Shown here: piece after piece, positions 1 to 8,087 of the stretch | How positions within the stretch are numbered: the first letter of the stretch is position 1 | Layout: each line of letters starts with the position of its first letter | Assembly: GCF_001679665.1 (NCBI RefSeq) | Contig: NZ_CP013244.1 | Location: 620,001 to 684,000, forward strand | DNA: 64,000 nucleotides | Reading direction: 5' to 3' | DNA from: Candidatus Viadribacter manganicus | Lineage (GTDB): Bacteria > Pseudomonadota > Alphaproteobacteria > Caulobacterales > Aquidulcibacteraceae | Position numbers and translations under genes: made by a program | The notes under the pieces: model-generated | What the model saw: only the letters and a program-made list of their open reading frames with translations | Databases searched by the model: none | What the model was told of the DNA's origin: nothing

Positions 1-710
1 CGGCGCACGCGCTGGCCCTGCTGCATCAGATGAAGGCGGCGACGGGCGCGGTCTCGGCGTTCGAGGTGATGAACCGGTTGAGCGTCGAGGTCACGGTCAA
101 GAACGTGCCCAGCGTGCGCGATCCATTGGCCGGCGCTGGGGCGCTCGCAGTGCTCATCGAGTTCGAAGCGGCGCACGCCGAAGGGCTCCGCGAGGCGATC
201 GAAAGCGCGCTCGGCGCGGCGCTGGAAGCAGGTGAAGCCGAAACCGCGCTCATTGCAGAAAACGCAAGCCAGGCGCGGGATTTCTGGGCTTTGCGTGAGA
301 GCATTTCGGCCGGCCACAAGCCTGAAGGCGTGCAGGTCAGTCACGATATCAGCGTGCCGGTTTCAAAGACGCCGGAGTATCTCGCGAAGGCCAATGCGGC
401 CATGCAAGCGCGATGCCCCGGCGTGCGCATCGTCGCCTTCGGTCACATGGGCGACGGCAATTTCCACTACACAGCGATGCAGCCTCTCGGCGCCGATCCG
501 GCCTCGTTCCCTGGCGCCGCGCTGACGCAGATCGTCTATGAGGTCGCCACCTCTCTCGGCGGTTCGATCTCGGCTGAACACGGCATCGGAATCACGCGCC
601 GCGGAGACCTCGCACGCTTCAAAGATCGCGAATCGTTGGCGCTGATGCGCACGCTGAAGCACGCGATTGATCCGATGAACGTGATGAACCCACGCACGAT
701 GTTTGAGTGA
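1..710 (+). CDS. FAD-linked oxidase, C-terminal part (glycolate/D-lactate dehydrogenase family), 5'-truncated
   Basis: The frame enters from the left edge (first full codon at base 3) and stops at TGA 708-710, so about 235 C-terminal residues are visible. They carry the marks of the FAD-oxidase C domain of GlcD, DLD1 and D-2-hydroxyglutarate dehydrogenases: an FGHMGDGNFHY block, an SAEHGIG block and a DPMNVMNP tail. Family members oxidise a 2-hydroxy acid with FAD. The FAD-binding PCMH domain would lie outside the window, so the substrate cannot be assigned. It could be glycolate, D-lactate or 2-hydroxyglutarate. Confidence 0.9.
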   Translation, partial: AHALALLHQMKAATGAVSAFEVMNRLSVEVTVKNVPSVRDPLAGAGALAVLIEFEAAHAEGLREAIESALGAALEAGEAETALIAENASQARDFWALRESISAGHKPEGVQVSHDISVPVSKTPEYLAKANAAMQARCPGVRIVAFGHMGDGNFHYTAMQPLGADPASFPGAALTQIVYEVATSLGGSISAEHGIGITRRGDLARFKDRESLALMRTLKHAIDPMNVMNPRTMFE

Positions 711-754
711 TGCACGCATCGAAACGATGCATGTCGATCATGATCAACGAATGC

Positions 755-784
755 GAATCACGCGCGCGATTCTGTTGCAGATTC
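755..784. promoter_or_regulatory. Cluster of three GANTC (CcrM) sites upstream of the H1-like gene
   Basis: GAATC at 755-759, GATTC at 768-772 and GATTC at 780-784 lie within 30 bases, about 100 bases before the H1-like start codon. GANTC is the target of CcrM, and this window encodes a CcrM homologue at 40440-41528. In Caulobacter, GANTC sites in promoters tie transcription to replication-dependent methylation. That this cluster is regulatory is inference. Confidence 0.45.
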
Positions 785-880
785 AGCGCGCAAAATTTTT
801 TCACTGGCTAATGTGCTTGCAACAGATTAATTGACGACGTACTGCGGCTGCGTTGCCGTAACTAACGAAGGAGCCAGGGC

Positions 881-1027
881 ATGGCTAAGAAAGCAAAGAA
901 GGCGACCAAGAAGGTCGCGAAGAAGGCGAAGGCCAAGAAGGCCGCGAAGAAGACGACAGTGAAGAAGGCGAAGGCGCCGAAGAAGACTGCCAAGAAGAAG
1001 GCAGCGAAGAAGGCGAAGCGCCGGTAA
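881..1027 (+). CDS. Small Lys/Ala-rich histone H1-like protein (48 aa)
   Basis: ATG at 881 follows an AAGGAG ribosome-binding site (868-873) at 7 bases; TAA is at 1025-1027. Of 48 residues I count 24 Lys, 2 Arg and 14 Ala, in KKA/KKAK-type repeats with no acidic residue. This resembles the tails of bacterial histone H1-like proteins (Chlamydia Hc1 or AlgP type), which bind DNA non-specifically. It stands alone, followed by two hairpins, so it is probably monocistronic. A role in nucleoid compaction is inferred from composition only. Gene finders may miss it because of its length. Confidence 0.75.
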   Translation: MAKKAKKATKKVAKKAKAKKAAKKTTVKKAKAPKKTAKKKAAKKAKRR

Positions 1028-1036
1028 GGCCACGCC

Positions 1037-1120
1037 TGAGTGTCTCCTCGGTTGAGACGCTCACCAGAGCTAAGGACGAATGTCCAAGAGAAGCGCGTCG
1101 CGAAAGCGGCGCGCTTCTTC
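1037..1120 (+). terminator. Two tandem hairpins after the H1-like gene, the second terminator-like
   Basis: Hairpin one pairs TGAGTGTCTC (1037-1046) with GAGACGCTCA (1054-1063), with one G-T pair. Hairpin two pairs AGAAGCGCG (1089-1097) with CGCGCTTCT (1110-1118), followed by TCGTT. The second is a plausible rho-independent terminator with a short T-tract. Beyond it, to the Nudix gene at 1406, I see no coding sequence or other clear element. Confidence 0.55.
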
Positions 1121-1405
1121 GTTATGGGCGCACGGCAGCGCCACATGGTTCCAAATTTTCCATTTTGTTTCAGAACGCTGCGGCGCGAGGCGAGAGTGCG
1201 CCGCGTGGCGCGCAAAATCGCGCCGCGCACGCCCCTCGAGCACACGTTTGAGCGTCTTCAACGATCGTTTCGGGGATCGCACGGCGTTGGCGCGGCGCAT
1301 TGAGCGCGCTCAACCCGCGCCTCAACGCTGAGCGAGACATTTCGCGGGACAATCGAGGCCCTACGCCGCCATGAACTAGATCAAATTCCGTTTCGGAGGC
1401 CGTCC

Positions 1406-1816
1406 ATGGACGAGACGCAGCACAAAAGACCCGTCCCCGCCGCCGGCGTGATCTGCTTTCGCGGCGATGACGTGCTGCTGATCCGTCGAGGCGCGCCGCC
1501 GCGCGAAGGCGAGTGGTCGTTGCCGGGCGGGCGGATCGAGTGGGGCGAGCGCGCAGCAGACGCGGCGCTGCGTGAGTTGCGCGAAGAGACAGGTTGCGAA
1601 GGCGAGATCGTCGGGCTGGTCGATGTCGTCGATGGGCTCTTGGGCGAGCGGCACTACCTATTGGTCGACTACGCGGTCAGGTGGACATCTGGCGTCCCGA
1701 CCGCCGGTGATGATGCGCGCGAGGCCCGCTTCGCGGCGCCGGCGGAGCTAGCGGGGCTTGGCCTTTGGAGTGAGACGTTGCGGGTGATTGAAGCGGCGCG
1801 CGCACTTATGCGCTAG
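1406..1816 (+). CDS. Nudix hydrolase
   Basis: 136 residues, ATG at 1406 after GGAGG (1395-1399). The Nudix box runs from about Gly42 to Cys64: G-x5-E, seven residues, then REL-REETG, matching GX5EX7REUXEEXGU with the metal-binding glutamates present. The N-terminal VPAAGVICF strand and the GEWSLPGG context resemble the ADP-ribose pyrophosphatase/NTP-hydrolase branch. Members cleave a nucleoside diphosphate linked to another moiety; the substrate is not predictable here. Its 3' end overlaps the convergent membrane-protein gene by 11 bases. Confidence 0.9.
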   Translation: MDETQHKRPVPAAGVICFRGDDVLLIRRGAPPREGEWSLPGGRIEWGERAADAALRELREETGCEGEIVGLVDVVDGLLGERHYLLVDYAVRWTSGVPTAGDDAREARFAAPAELAGLGLWSETLRVIEAARALMR

Positions 1817-2474
1817 CGGCGCTCTCGACGACCGGCTCCTTTGGTTTGGGATCACGGAGCACGTCGCCAACATCATAAGCCATCTTGATCAGGGCCAGGA
1901 CGAGGATGCCGCCAAGCGGCTGATTGAGCAGCAAGAGCACGAATCCGCCGAAGATAATCGTGACGTGAAGCACGATAATGCGGGGATACGGCGCGCCCAT
2001 CAGATCAAGGACCGTCGTGCGTCTCAGCTCCCCGCGCACCAGGTAGAGAATGAACTGAACCACCTGCCAAGCGACGATCGAGGCAAAGCCAATCAGCAGA
2101 TTGGTCTGCGCCGCGAACTGCGCGCGTACGCCCGCGCCAAGGTCGAGGATGGTGTCGCCGTTCAGATTGCCGCCGAACATCGCCATGACGAAGACGCCAT
2201 GGCCAAAGCAGAACAGGCCGTAGTGGAAGGTGAAGAAGCCGCCAAGAAAGAGCGCGCCGATCCAGCTCACACCGCCCGTCACGGCCGCATTGGCGATCAT
2301 GCTTAAGAGCGTGCGAACGCCCACGACCAGGTTCTCTAGCCAGTAAAGAACGATGAGCGCAAAGGCGCTCCAGCTCCAAAACAGCACCCCAACGACCGGA
2401 ATAAGGTTAAGGCACACTGCCGCGACGAGCGGCCAAGTCCTTGAACGATCAAAGGGAACTTTTGGTTCGCTCAT
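1806..2474 (-). CDS. Integral membrane protein, probably DUF6498 family
   Basis: 222 residues with about six hydrophobic segments. It opens with a Trp-Pro-Leu-containing first segment, followed by an [10 protein letters not shown] stretch, a [11 protein letters not shown] block and an NQPLGG loop near the C terminus. This pattern recalls the DUF6498 membrane family, whose function is unknown; I assign it from memory of the motif layout. Transcribed leftward, it converges on the Nudix gene with an 11-base overlap. No catalytic motif is visible. Confidence 0.65.
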   Translation of the reverse strand: MSEPKVPFDRSRTWPLVAAVCLNLIPVVGVLFWSWSAFALIVLYWLENLVVGVRTLLSMIANAAVTGGVSWIGALFLGGFFTFHYGLFCFGHGVFVMAMFGGNLNGDTILDLGAGVRAQFAAQTNLLIGFASIVAWQVVQFILYLVRGELRRTTVLDLMGAPYPRIIVLHVTIIFGGFVLLLLNQPLGGILVLALIKMAYDVGDVLRDPKPKEPVVESAASA

Positions 2475-2567
2475 GCGCTTCGGTACCAGGGTGCGAGTTC
2501 GCCGCAGGGGCTTGCGTGCGCGCGAACGTAACCGATCTCAGATACAGAAAGGCAAGGAGTGTATCTC

Positions 2568-2786
2568 ATGGCGAAGGACAGAATGACTCGCGCCGCCGAG
2601 CTTGCTGAAGAAGCACGCGACCGGGCGGAAGAGGCTTACGAAGCAGCGCACGCCGCCATCGAGGACGGCCTCGACGACGCGCATCGCTATCTGCGCCGCC
2701 AATGGAAAGAGCGTCCGCTCGCGGTCACCGGCACGGCGCTTGGCGTCGGCCTGCTCATCGGGCTGCTCCTGGGGAATCGCCGCTAA
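2568..2786 (+). CDS. DUF883/ElaB-YqjD-like small membrane-anchored protein
   Basis: 72 residues. I choose ATG 2568 because AAGGAG (2554-2559) sits 8 bases upstream; a GTG at 2559 would overlap that site. Residues 1-50 are a charged amphipathic helix rich in Glu, Arg and Ala, ending in a WKERPL turn. One C-terminal membrane segment (VTGTALGVGLLIGLLLG) follows and ends NRR. This is the ElaB/YqjD/DUF883 plan; E. coli members sit in the inner membrane and bind stationary-phase ribosomes. The next gene starts inside this stop codon (TAATG), so the two are coupled. Confidence 0.75.
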   Translation: MAKDRMTRAAELAEEARDRAEEAYEAAHAAIEDGLDDAHRYLRRQWKERPLAVTGTALGVGLLIGLLLGNRR

Positions 2787-3178
2787 TGTTCGATCGCGCC
2801 ATGGCGGCCGTTGTCGCGACTGCGGCCGCAGCTGCGGCCGTGGTGATGGTCGTCTTCGCTTTGGGCTTTGCGCTCTATGCGCTGATCGAGCCGAACATCG
2901 GCCCGGCGGCGGCGGCGGCCATGGTCGCGCTGGCGGCGGCGCTGGTTGTGGCCCTGTTCGCACTCGTGGCGGCGCTGCGTAGGCGCAAGCATGAGCGGGA
3001 AGCTGCGATCGCGCAGGCGCAATTGATGAACGACCTGCCATTGGGCCTCGGCGACATCGCGCGCGAACGGCCCTTGATGGCGCTCGCGGTCACCGCAGTC
3101 GGCGGGCTCTTGGCCGCGCGCCACCCAACACTGGTGCGCGACATCATCCATATCGTCGCCCGCTTCGGTCGAAGCTGA
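2786..3178 (+). CDS. Small two-helix membrane protein (phage-holin-family-like)
   Basis: 130 residues starting at ATG 2786, which overlaps the preceding TAA as TAATG. Two Ala/Val-rich membrane segments at about residues 5-35 and 43-66 are followed by a basic loop (RRRKHER). The C-terminal half contains GDIARERPLMALAVTAVGGLLAAR, resembling the ERPL-containing hydrophobic tail of the upstream DUF883-like protein. The pairing of a DUF883-like protein with a holin-family-like protein is common in proteobacteria. Function is unknown; envelope or stress physiology is a guess. Confidence 0.7.
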   Translation: MFDRAMAAVVATAAAAAAVVMVVFALGFALYALIEPNIGPAAAAAMVALAAALVVALFALVAALRRRKHEREAAIAQAQLMNDLPLGLGDIARERPLMALAVTAVGGLLAARHPTLVRDIIHIVARFGRS

Positions 3179-3279
3179 TCGTCACAGCCTAAACGTTGCG
3201 TCAGGGTGCTGCGGCGCCCCCTCGCCTTTACAGGCGCTGCTCCGGCGGCGAAGCTCGCGCAAAATAGGCGGGAGTGAAC

Positions 3280-4500
3280 ATGCGGCTCGTAGCGGCCGCC
3301 GCGATTGCGGCGATTGTCATCACAGGTACGGCGGAAGCGAAGACGTGGCGGATCCGCCCCGGCGCCGATGCCGAGCAGCGCCTGCAGACCGCGCTGATCG
3401 AAGCGCGTCCCGGCGACACGGTCCAACTTGGGCACGGCCGCTTTGAACTGTCGAACAGCCTCTCGCTCGACGTCGACCGCGTCACCATTCGCGGCGATGG
3501 CCACGAGCGCTCGATCCTTTCCTTCAACAATCAACGCCGCGGCGCCGAAGGCCTGCTGATCACCTCGGACAACGTGACCCTGCGCGGCTTTGCGGTTGAG
3601 AACGCACGCGGCGACGCCATCAAGGCGCGCGATTGCAACGGCATCACCATCCGCGAAGTCCGCGTAGAGTGGACGGGCGGGCCGAGCGCCAATAACGGCG
3701 CCTACGGGCTCTATCCGGTAAATTGCGACAACGTGCTGATCGAGCGCTCAATCGCGCGCGGCGCCTCCGACGCCGGCATTTATGTCGGCCAATCGCGCAA
3801 CATCATCGTCCGCGAAAACCTGGCCGAGTTGAACGTCGCCGGCATCGAGATCGAGAACAGCTTCAACGCCGACGTGTTCGAGAATGTCGCGACACGCAAC
3901 ACCGGCGGCATCCTCGTCTTCGATCTTCCAGGACTACCGCAACAGGGTGGTCACTCGATCCGCGTGTTCGATAATCACATCCACGGCAACAACACGCCGA
4001 ACTTCGCACCCGCCGGCAATATCGTCGCCGGCGTGCCGACCGGGACCGGCGTGCTGATCATGGCCAACACCAACGTGCACGTCTTCAATAACGAGATCGG
4101 CGACAACGGCACGGTCAATGTGCTGATCAGCGCCTATCGCGAAAGCTTCCAGGACGCGAACTACAACCCACTCGCACGCGACATCGTCATCCGTGACAAC
4201 GAGTTCGGAAACACCGGCTATGCCCCGGCAGGCGATCTCGCCGCGCTCAGCCAATTGGGCGTGCCGATCCCTGACGTGCTCTGGGATGGCGCGACGGTCT
4301 ACTCGCGTGTCGGCACGCCGCGCACCGAGCAGGTCCGCATCGTCGTCAACGACAACACCTCGACCCGCACCGGAACGGGTAGTTTCCTTTCACTCGGCAT
4401 GGCCGTGGCCGGTTCGCCGTTGACGGAAGCCGCGCCGGACCCGACGGCGCCGCCGCTGGTCGAGATCGCCGAGCCTGAGCGCGTGAGACTGCGGAACTAA
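3280..4500 (+). CDS. Exported parallel beta-helix repeat protein (TIGR03805-type)
   Basis: 406 residues. I prefer ATG 3280 because a GCGGGAG site (3268-3274) precedes it at 5 bases; a GTG at 3274 is in frame. A signal peptide ends near GTAEA (about residue 20). The body is stacked beta-helix turns with repeated 'V.IR.N...N..GI.V' patterns (INIIVREN-, VFENVATRN-, VFDNHIHGN-like), as in NosD/pectate-lyase folds. Together with the next gene it matches the TIGR03805/TIGR03806 two-gene pair, whose function is unknown. The two genes are 2 bases apart, so they are probably co-translated and act together in the periplasm or on the surface. Confidence 0.85.
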   Translation: MRLVAAAAIAAIVITGTAEAKTWRIRPGADAEQRLQTALIEARPGDTVQLGHGRFELSNSLSLDVDRVTIRGDGHERSILSFNNQRRGAEGLLITSDNVTLRGFAVENARGDAIKARDCNGITIREVRVEWTGGPSANNGAYGLYPVNCDNVLIERSIARGASDAGIYVGQSRNIIVRENLAELNVAGIEIENSFNADVFENVATRNTGGILVFDLPGLPQQGGHSIRVFDNHIHGNNTPNFAPAGNIVAGVPTGTGVLIMANTNVHVFNNEIGDNGTVNVLISAYRESFQDANYNPLARDIVIRDNEFGNTGYAPAGDLAALSQLGVPIPDVLWDGATVYSRVGTPRTEQVRIVVNDNTSTRTGTGSFLSLGMAVAGSPLTEAAPDPTAPPLVEIAEPERVRLRN

Positions 4501-4502
4501 AG

Positions 4503-5630
4503 ATGCGCAGGCCTCTCTTTGCTGCGCTTGCGCTGATCGTGCTGGCCGCGGCCAGCGCGACGGCGCAGGACGCACCTTCGGTGAACACCGCCGCGATCGG
4601 CGCCGAGCGGCCGCCGGAACGGCTCTCCGACTATCGCTTCTTCCGTGACGCGGGCGCGCACACGCCCAACGCACGCGTGACGCCATACGATCTCAACACG
4701 CCGCTCTATTCCGATGGCGCGCTGAAGTTTCGCTATGTCTACGTGCCGCCGGGAACGCAGGCTCAGTATCGCGACGAAGGCGTTTTCGAGTTTCCGGTCG
4801 GCACCGTCCTCATCAAGACCTTCGCCTTCGCCGCCGACATGCGTCAGCCGGCAGAGAATGTCCGCTTCCTTGAGACGCGGCTCCTCATTCGCCGCGCCGA
4901 CGGCTGGGTCGCGTATCCCTACGTCTGGAACGAAGCGCAGACCGAAGCACGGCTCTCGGCGATTGGCGCAACGCTGCCTGTCAGCTTCACCAACGAAGAA
5001 GGCCAAGCCATCGCACTCGATTGGGCGGTCCCGAACCGCAATCAATGCAAAGGCTGCCACGATCTCGCTGGCGCGCTAACGCCAATTGGGCCGAGTGCGC
5101 GGAATTTGAATCGTGCTGAACAAGGCGAAGCCTTCTCGCCGTGGGATGGCCCGCACATCCCACGTTCGCAGCCAGCTTCCATCAACCAAATCGATGCCTG
5201 GGCAGAGAGCGGCCTGCTCGCAGGCACCCAACGCGGCGCCGAGGCGCCAAGCGTTCCGCGCGCATTCGACCCAGCCAGCGGCTCGCTCGAGCTGCGCGCC
5301 CGCGCTTATCTCGATGTGAATTGCGCGCACTGCCATAATCCACAAGGGCCGGCGCATACGTCGGGGCTCGATCTGCGCTGGAGTCAGCATGAGCCGATCG
5401 CTTGGGGCGTGAACAAGAGGCCGGTCGCGGCTGGGCGCGGCTCGGCAGGCTTCGAGTTCGCCATCGATCCCGGCCACCCGGAGCGTTCCATCCTGCTTTA
5501 TCGGCTGCGCGCCACTGATCCCGGCGTGATGATGCCCGAGACCGGCCGCCAACTGGTCGATGAACGCGGCGCGGCGCTGATCGAAGAATGGATCGCGCAC
5601 ATGGACGCGCAGGGCCGCGTTCAACCGTGA
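4503..5630 (+). CDS. Periplasmic diheme c-type cytochrome-like protein (TIGR03806, SO_2930/HNE_0200 family)
   Basis: 375 residues with a signal peptide cleaved near ATAQD (about residue 21). Two heme-binding CXXCH motifs are visible: CKGCH at about 182-186 and CAHCH at about 274-278. A Met-rich MMPETGR stretch near the C terminus could supply an axial ligand. The N-terminal DYRFF and YDLNTPLYSDGALKFR blocks are typical of this family. The gene starts 2 bases after the beta-helix gene and overlaps the following DUF1493 gene (GTGA). Redox activity is inferred from the heme motifs; partner and substrate are unknown. Confidence 0.88.
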   Translation: MRRPLFAALALIVLAAASATAQDAPSVNTAAIGAERPPERLSDYRFFRDAGAHTPNARVTPYDLNTPLYSDGALKFRYVYVPPGTQAQYRDEGVFEFPVGTVLIKTFAFAADMRQPAENVRFLETRLLIRRADGWVAYPYVWNEAQTEARLSAIGATLPVSFTNEEGQAIALDWAVPNRNQCKGCHDLAGALTPIGPSARNLNRAEQGEAFSPWDGPHIPRSQPASINQIDAWAESGLLAGTQRGAEAPSVPRAFDPASGSLELRARAYLDVNCAHCHNPQGPAHTSGLDLRWSQHEPIAWGVNKRPVAAGRGSAGFEFAIDPGHPERSILLYRLRATDPGVMMPETGRQLVDERGAALIEEWIAHMDAQGRVQP

Positions 5631-6241
5631 CAACCGATGACGCGCCGCTCGCGGACATCATCGAGCTGATCAAAGGCCACACCGGCGCAAAATCGGTGAC
5701 AGCCGCAACGCGGCTCTACGCCGATCTCGGCATGACCGGCGACGGCGCTGACGGATTTTTACGGGCCTTTGCGGCTAAGTACGGCGTCGATCTCAGCGGC
5801 GTGGTCTGGCTTCGCTACTTCGACGAGGAGCCGACGACGAATGATCTGATGGAGCCGGCAATCACGTTGGCGGCTTCCGTGCTCAGCCCGTCTTTCGCCC
5901 TGCGCTGGCAAGCGGCGCGGAATGCGGAGCGCGAGATCACGATTGCGCATCTGGCAGACGTGGCGCGCGCCAAGGTTTGGATACATCCCGGCGAGGCGTT
6001 CAAGCACGATCGGCGGACTTCACCGCTGGTGCTCGTGTTCTCCGCCATGAGCGTACTGGTGATGGCGTTCTTCGTGCTGCTGGGCGGAGTGGTCGCATAC
6101 GCGTTTCTCGCCGGTGAACTGGGCGAGAAAAACGTCGTCGTCCTCGTTGGCATATTCAGCGTGAGCCTGCTGCCGCTCTATTTCGCCTTCGCCAGCTGGC
6201 GCGCGATCGAGCGCAAGCTGGCGTCGGCGGATGGCGGTTAG
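5627..6241 (+). CDS. DUF1493 (acyl-carrier-like) domain protein with two C-terminal membrane segments
   Basis: 204 residues from GTG 5627, which overlaps the upstream TGA (GTGA). Residues about 6-70 match DUF1493, an ACP-like fold: an IIELIKGHTG helix, TRLYADLGMTGDGAD and a WLRYFDEEP end. The usual phosphopantetheine Ser is not evident, the loop reading DLGMTGDGAD. Two membrane helices follow at about 135-160 and 170-190. The third gene of a coupled operon with the beta-helix/cytochrome pair, its C-terminal membrane anchor suggests work at the inner membrane. Confidence 0.75.
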   Translation: MTTDDAPLADIIELIKGHTGAKSVTAATRLYADLGMTGDGADGFLRAFAAKYGVDLSGVVWLRYFDEEPTTNDLMEPAITLAASVLSPSFALRWQAARNAEREITIAHLADVARAKVWIHPGEAFKHDRRTSPLVLVFSAMSVLVMAFFVLLGGVVAYAFLAGELGEKNVVVLVGIFSVSLLPLYFAFASWRAIERKLASADGG

Positions 6242-6675
6242 TGCGGCAGGTGGATGTTGATCATGCCGGCTGCGATCGCGGCGTGCACAGCGAGCGCCAT
6301 CAGCACCAGCGAGCCCAGCATGAAGATCAGGAAGCGCAACAGGATGAAGTTCACCGTCGCCTGCACCAGTGAGTGCACGATACGGATGACGACGTAGAGC
6401 CAGGCAAGCCCAATATTGATCGCTTGATCGCCCTGTCCGAGGAATTGCAGCGAGAACGCGATCGCGTAGAACAGCGTCGGCTGTTCCATCAGGTGATTGT
6501 AGTTGTTGGCGACGTTGGCGCTGGGCAGCGCTTCCATCTGCGCCTTGCTCGCTTCGCCCGGCTTAACCTTCGCCTTCGACATCGCCGGGATGCGCGTGGC
6601 GTAGAGCCAGATCAGCATGATGAGCGACCAGATCACCAATGCAACGACCGGCGCAATCATTCCGTGTTCGTACAT
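6238..6675 (-). CDS. MAPEG family membrane protein
   Basis: 145 residues with four hydrophobic segments; the start at 6675 follows GGGGAGG at good spacing. The loop after helix one ends in NNYNHLMEQPTLFYAIA, the MAPEG signature (N..E...F). The WLYVVIRIVHSLVQATVN block is the second conserved arginine-containing helix. MAPEG proteins include glutathione transferases, but many bacterial members have no assigned substrate. It converges on the DUF1493 gene with a 4-base overlap. Confidence 0.85.
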   Translation of the reverse strand: MYEHGMIAPVVALVIWSLIMLIWLYATRIPAMSKAKVKPGEASKAQMEALPSANVANNYNHLMEQPTLFYAIAFSLQFLGQGDQAINIGLAWLYVVIRIVHSLVQATVNFILLRFLIFMLGSLVLMALAVHAAIAAGMINIHLPH

Positions 6676-6800
6676 ATTATCCTCCCCGTCAGGCGATCAT
6701 CCGCCGGGTTCCCATGCGCCGCAACCCTCCCGCGACGAGAGCGCACTTGGCGCATGGCGCGCCCGCCCCTAGTTTCGCGCCGGTTTTTACGGGGGACAGA

Positions 6801-7367
6801 ATGAGCCGGGACGAACAGCCGAGACATCGCACCAACTTTCTGGAGGCGATCATCGAATGGCTGATCTACACGAGCCGCTGGCTGATGGCGCCGGTCTATC
6901 TCGGCCTGATCGTGGCGCTCGGCATCCTGATCATCACCTTCTTCCGCGAACTTTACCTGCAAGTCCCGCAAGTGCTGACGATGGACGAGACGGACATCAT
7001 CCTGCTCGTGCTGACGCTGGTCGATCTCTCGCTCGCCGGCAATCTGGTGCTGATCATTCTCTTCTCAGGCTACGAGAATTTCGTCTCGAAGATGGAAATG
7101 GCGCACAAGGATCGCGACCGCCCCGAATGGATGGGCACGATCGATTTCAGCGGCCTCAAGATCAAACTCATCGCCTCAATCGTCGCGATCAGCGGCATTC
7201 ACTTGCTGAAGATCTTCATGAACCTCTCGAACTACACCGAGACGCAACTCATGTGGTACACGATCATCCACCTCGTGTTCATCCTCTCGGGCGTCTGCAT
7301 CGCCGCGATGGACTGGCTCGAAGAAAAGTCCCACGAAGTCCACGCGCGCTACAAAAGCGGGCATTAG
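6801..7367 (+). CDS. YqhA/UPF0114 (TIGR00645) family membrane protein
   Basis: 188 residues from ATG 6801 with GGGGGA just upstream; longer in-frame starts lack a binding site. The sequence runs IIEWLIYTSRWLMAPVYLGL, then a helix with FFRELYLQVP, then LTLVDLSLAGNLVLIILFSGYENFVSK, the diagnostic UPF0114 blocks. Three or four membrane helices are present. The function is uncharacterised in the family. A weak hairpin (TTGGC/GCCAA near 7399-7412) lies between this gene and the convergent repeat lipoprotein and may terminate both. Confidence 0.9.
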   Translation: MSRDEQPRHRTNFLEAIIEWLIYTSRWLMAPVYLGLIVALGILIITFFRELYLQVPQVLTMDETDIILLVLTLVDLSLAGNLVLIILFSGYENFVSKMEMAHKDRDRPEWMGTIDFSGLKIKLIASIVAISGIHLLKIFMNLSNYTETQLMWYTIIHLVFILSGVCIAAMDWLEEKSHEVHARYKSGH

Positions 7368-7421
7368 AAGGCTGGCAATCGCGAGGCAGGATGAAGCTTT
7401 GGCCAACGCCAACCTTCGCGC

Positions 7422-8006
7422 CTAACTCCCCCGCCGGCCATCACCAACTGGATCGCTTGGATCGTTGTCGGTGAGGCCCGATTGTCCGCGGCGGCCACCG
7501 CGACCGTAGCCGGCACGATCGGCGTATGATCCAGAATCGTTGTCTGTGAATCCGGTGCCGCCGCCATTGCCGCGGCCGCGTCCGACTGGATCGGCGTATT
7601 CGCCGGAATCGTTGTCGGTCATGCCGGTGCGGCCGCCGCGGCCACGTCCGGCGGGATCGGCGTACGTGCCGCTATCATTGTCGGTGACGCCGCTTGAGCC
7701 GCGGCCGCGCCCTGCGGGGTCCGCGTACGGGCCGCTGTCATTATCGGTGAGTCCGGCTTGTCCGCCACGACCACGCCCTGCTGGGTCTGCGTACGGGCCG
7801 GTGTCTGCGTCTGAAGCGCCGCTGCGGCCATAACCGGCGCGATCGGCGTAAGGGCCGTTATCGGCGTCAGTGCGGCCCGTGTAATAGGTGTTGCCGCCAG
7901 TAGCTGTGGCGCAGCCCGTGAGCGATGCGAGCGATCCGCCGACAACCGCAGCGCCAAGCACGCGGCCCATGAACGAACGGCGGTTCAGTGGCTTCTTGTC
8001 CGACAT
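7422..8006 (-). CDS. Tat-exported lipoprotein made of D-x-D-x-G repeats
   Basis: 194 residues. The N terminus holds a twin-arginine motif (NRRSFMGR) and a lipobox LTGC with Cys32, so it should be a Tat-translocated lipoprotein. From about residue 45 to the end there are six full repeats and one partial repeat of about 20-24 residues. Each reads TDNDSG-x-YAD-x-x-GRGRG with Gly-rich linkers. The repeats differ slightly, so they are not a recent exact duplication. DxDxG plus a following Asp resembles calcium-binding loops, but no named calcium domain fits. Composition is extremely Gly/Asp/Arg-rich and probably disordered. Function is unknown. Confidence 0.85.
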   Translation of the reverse strand: MSDKKPLNRRSFMGRVLGAAVVGGSLASLTGCATATGGNTYYTGRTDADNGPYADRAGYGRSGASDADTGPYADPAGRGRGGQAGLTDNDSGPYADPAGRGRGSSGVTDNDSGTYADPAGRGRGGRTGMTDNDSGEYADPVGRGRGNGGGTGFTDNDSGSYADRAGYGRGGRRGQSGLTDNDPSDPVGDGRRGS

Positions 8007-8087
8007 AGCGCGTCTCCCCTACGCATTCTGACGAGCGGTCATGCTAGTGAGAATTGGGAATCGCGCAAGCGCGCGGATGGGGCGGTG

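Noticed and set aside
1028..1405. Possible small genes between the H1-like and Nudix genes
   Set aside because: Open frames here are Arg-rich with no ribosome-binding site and overlap each other on both strands. Only hairpins are convincing.
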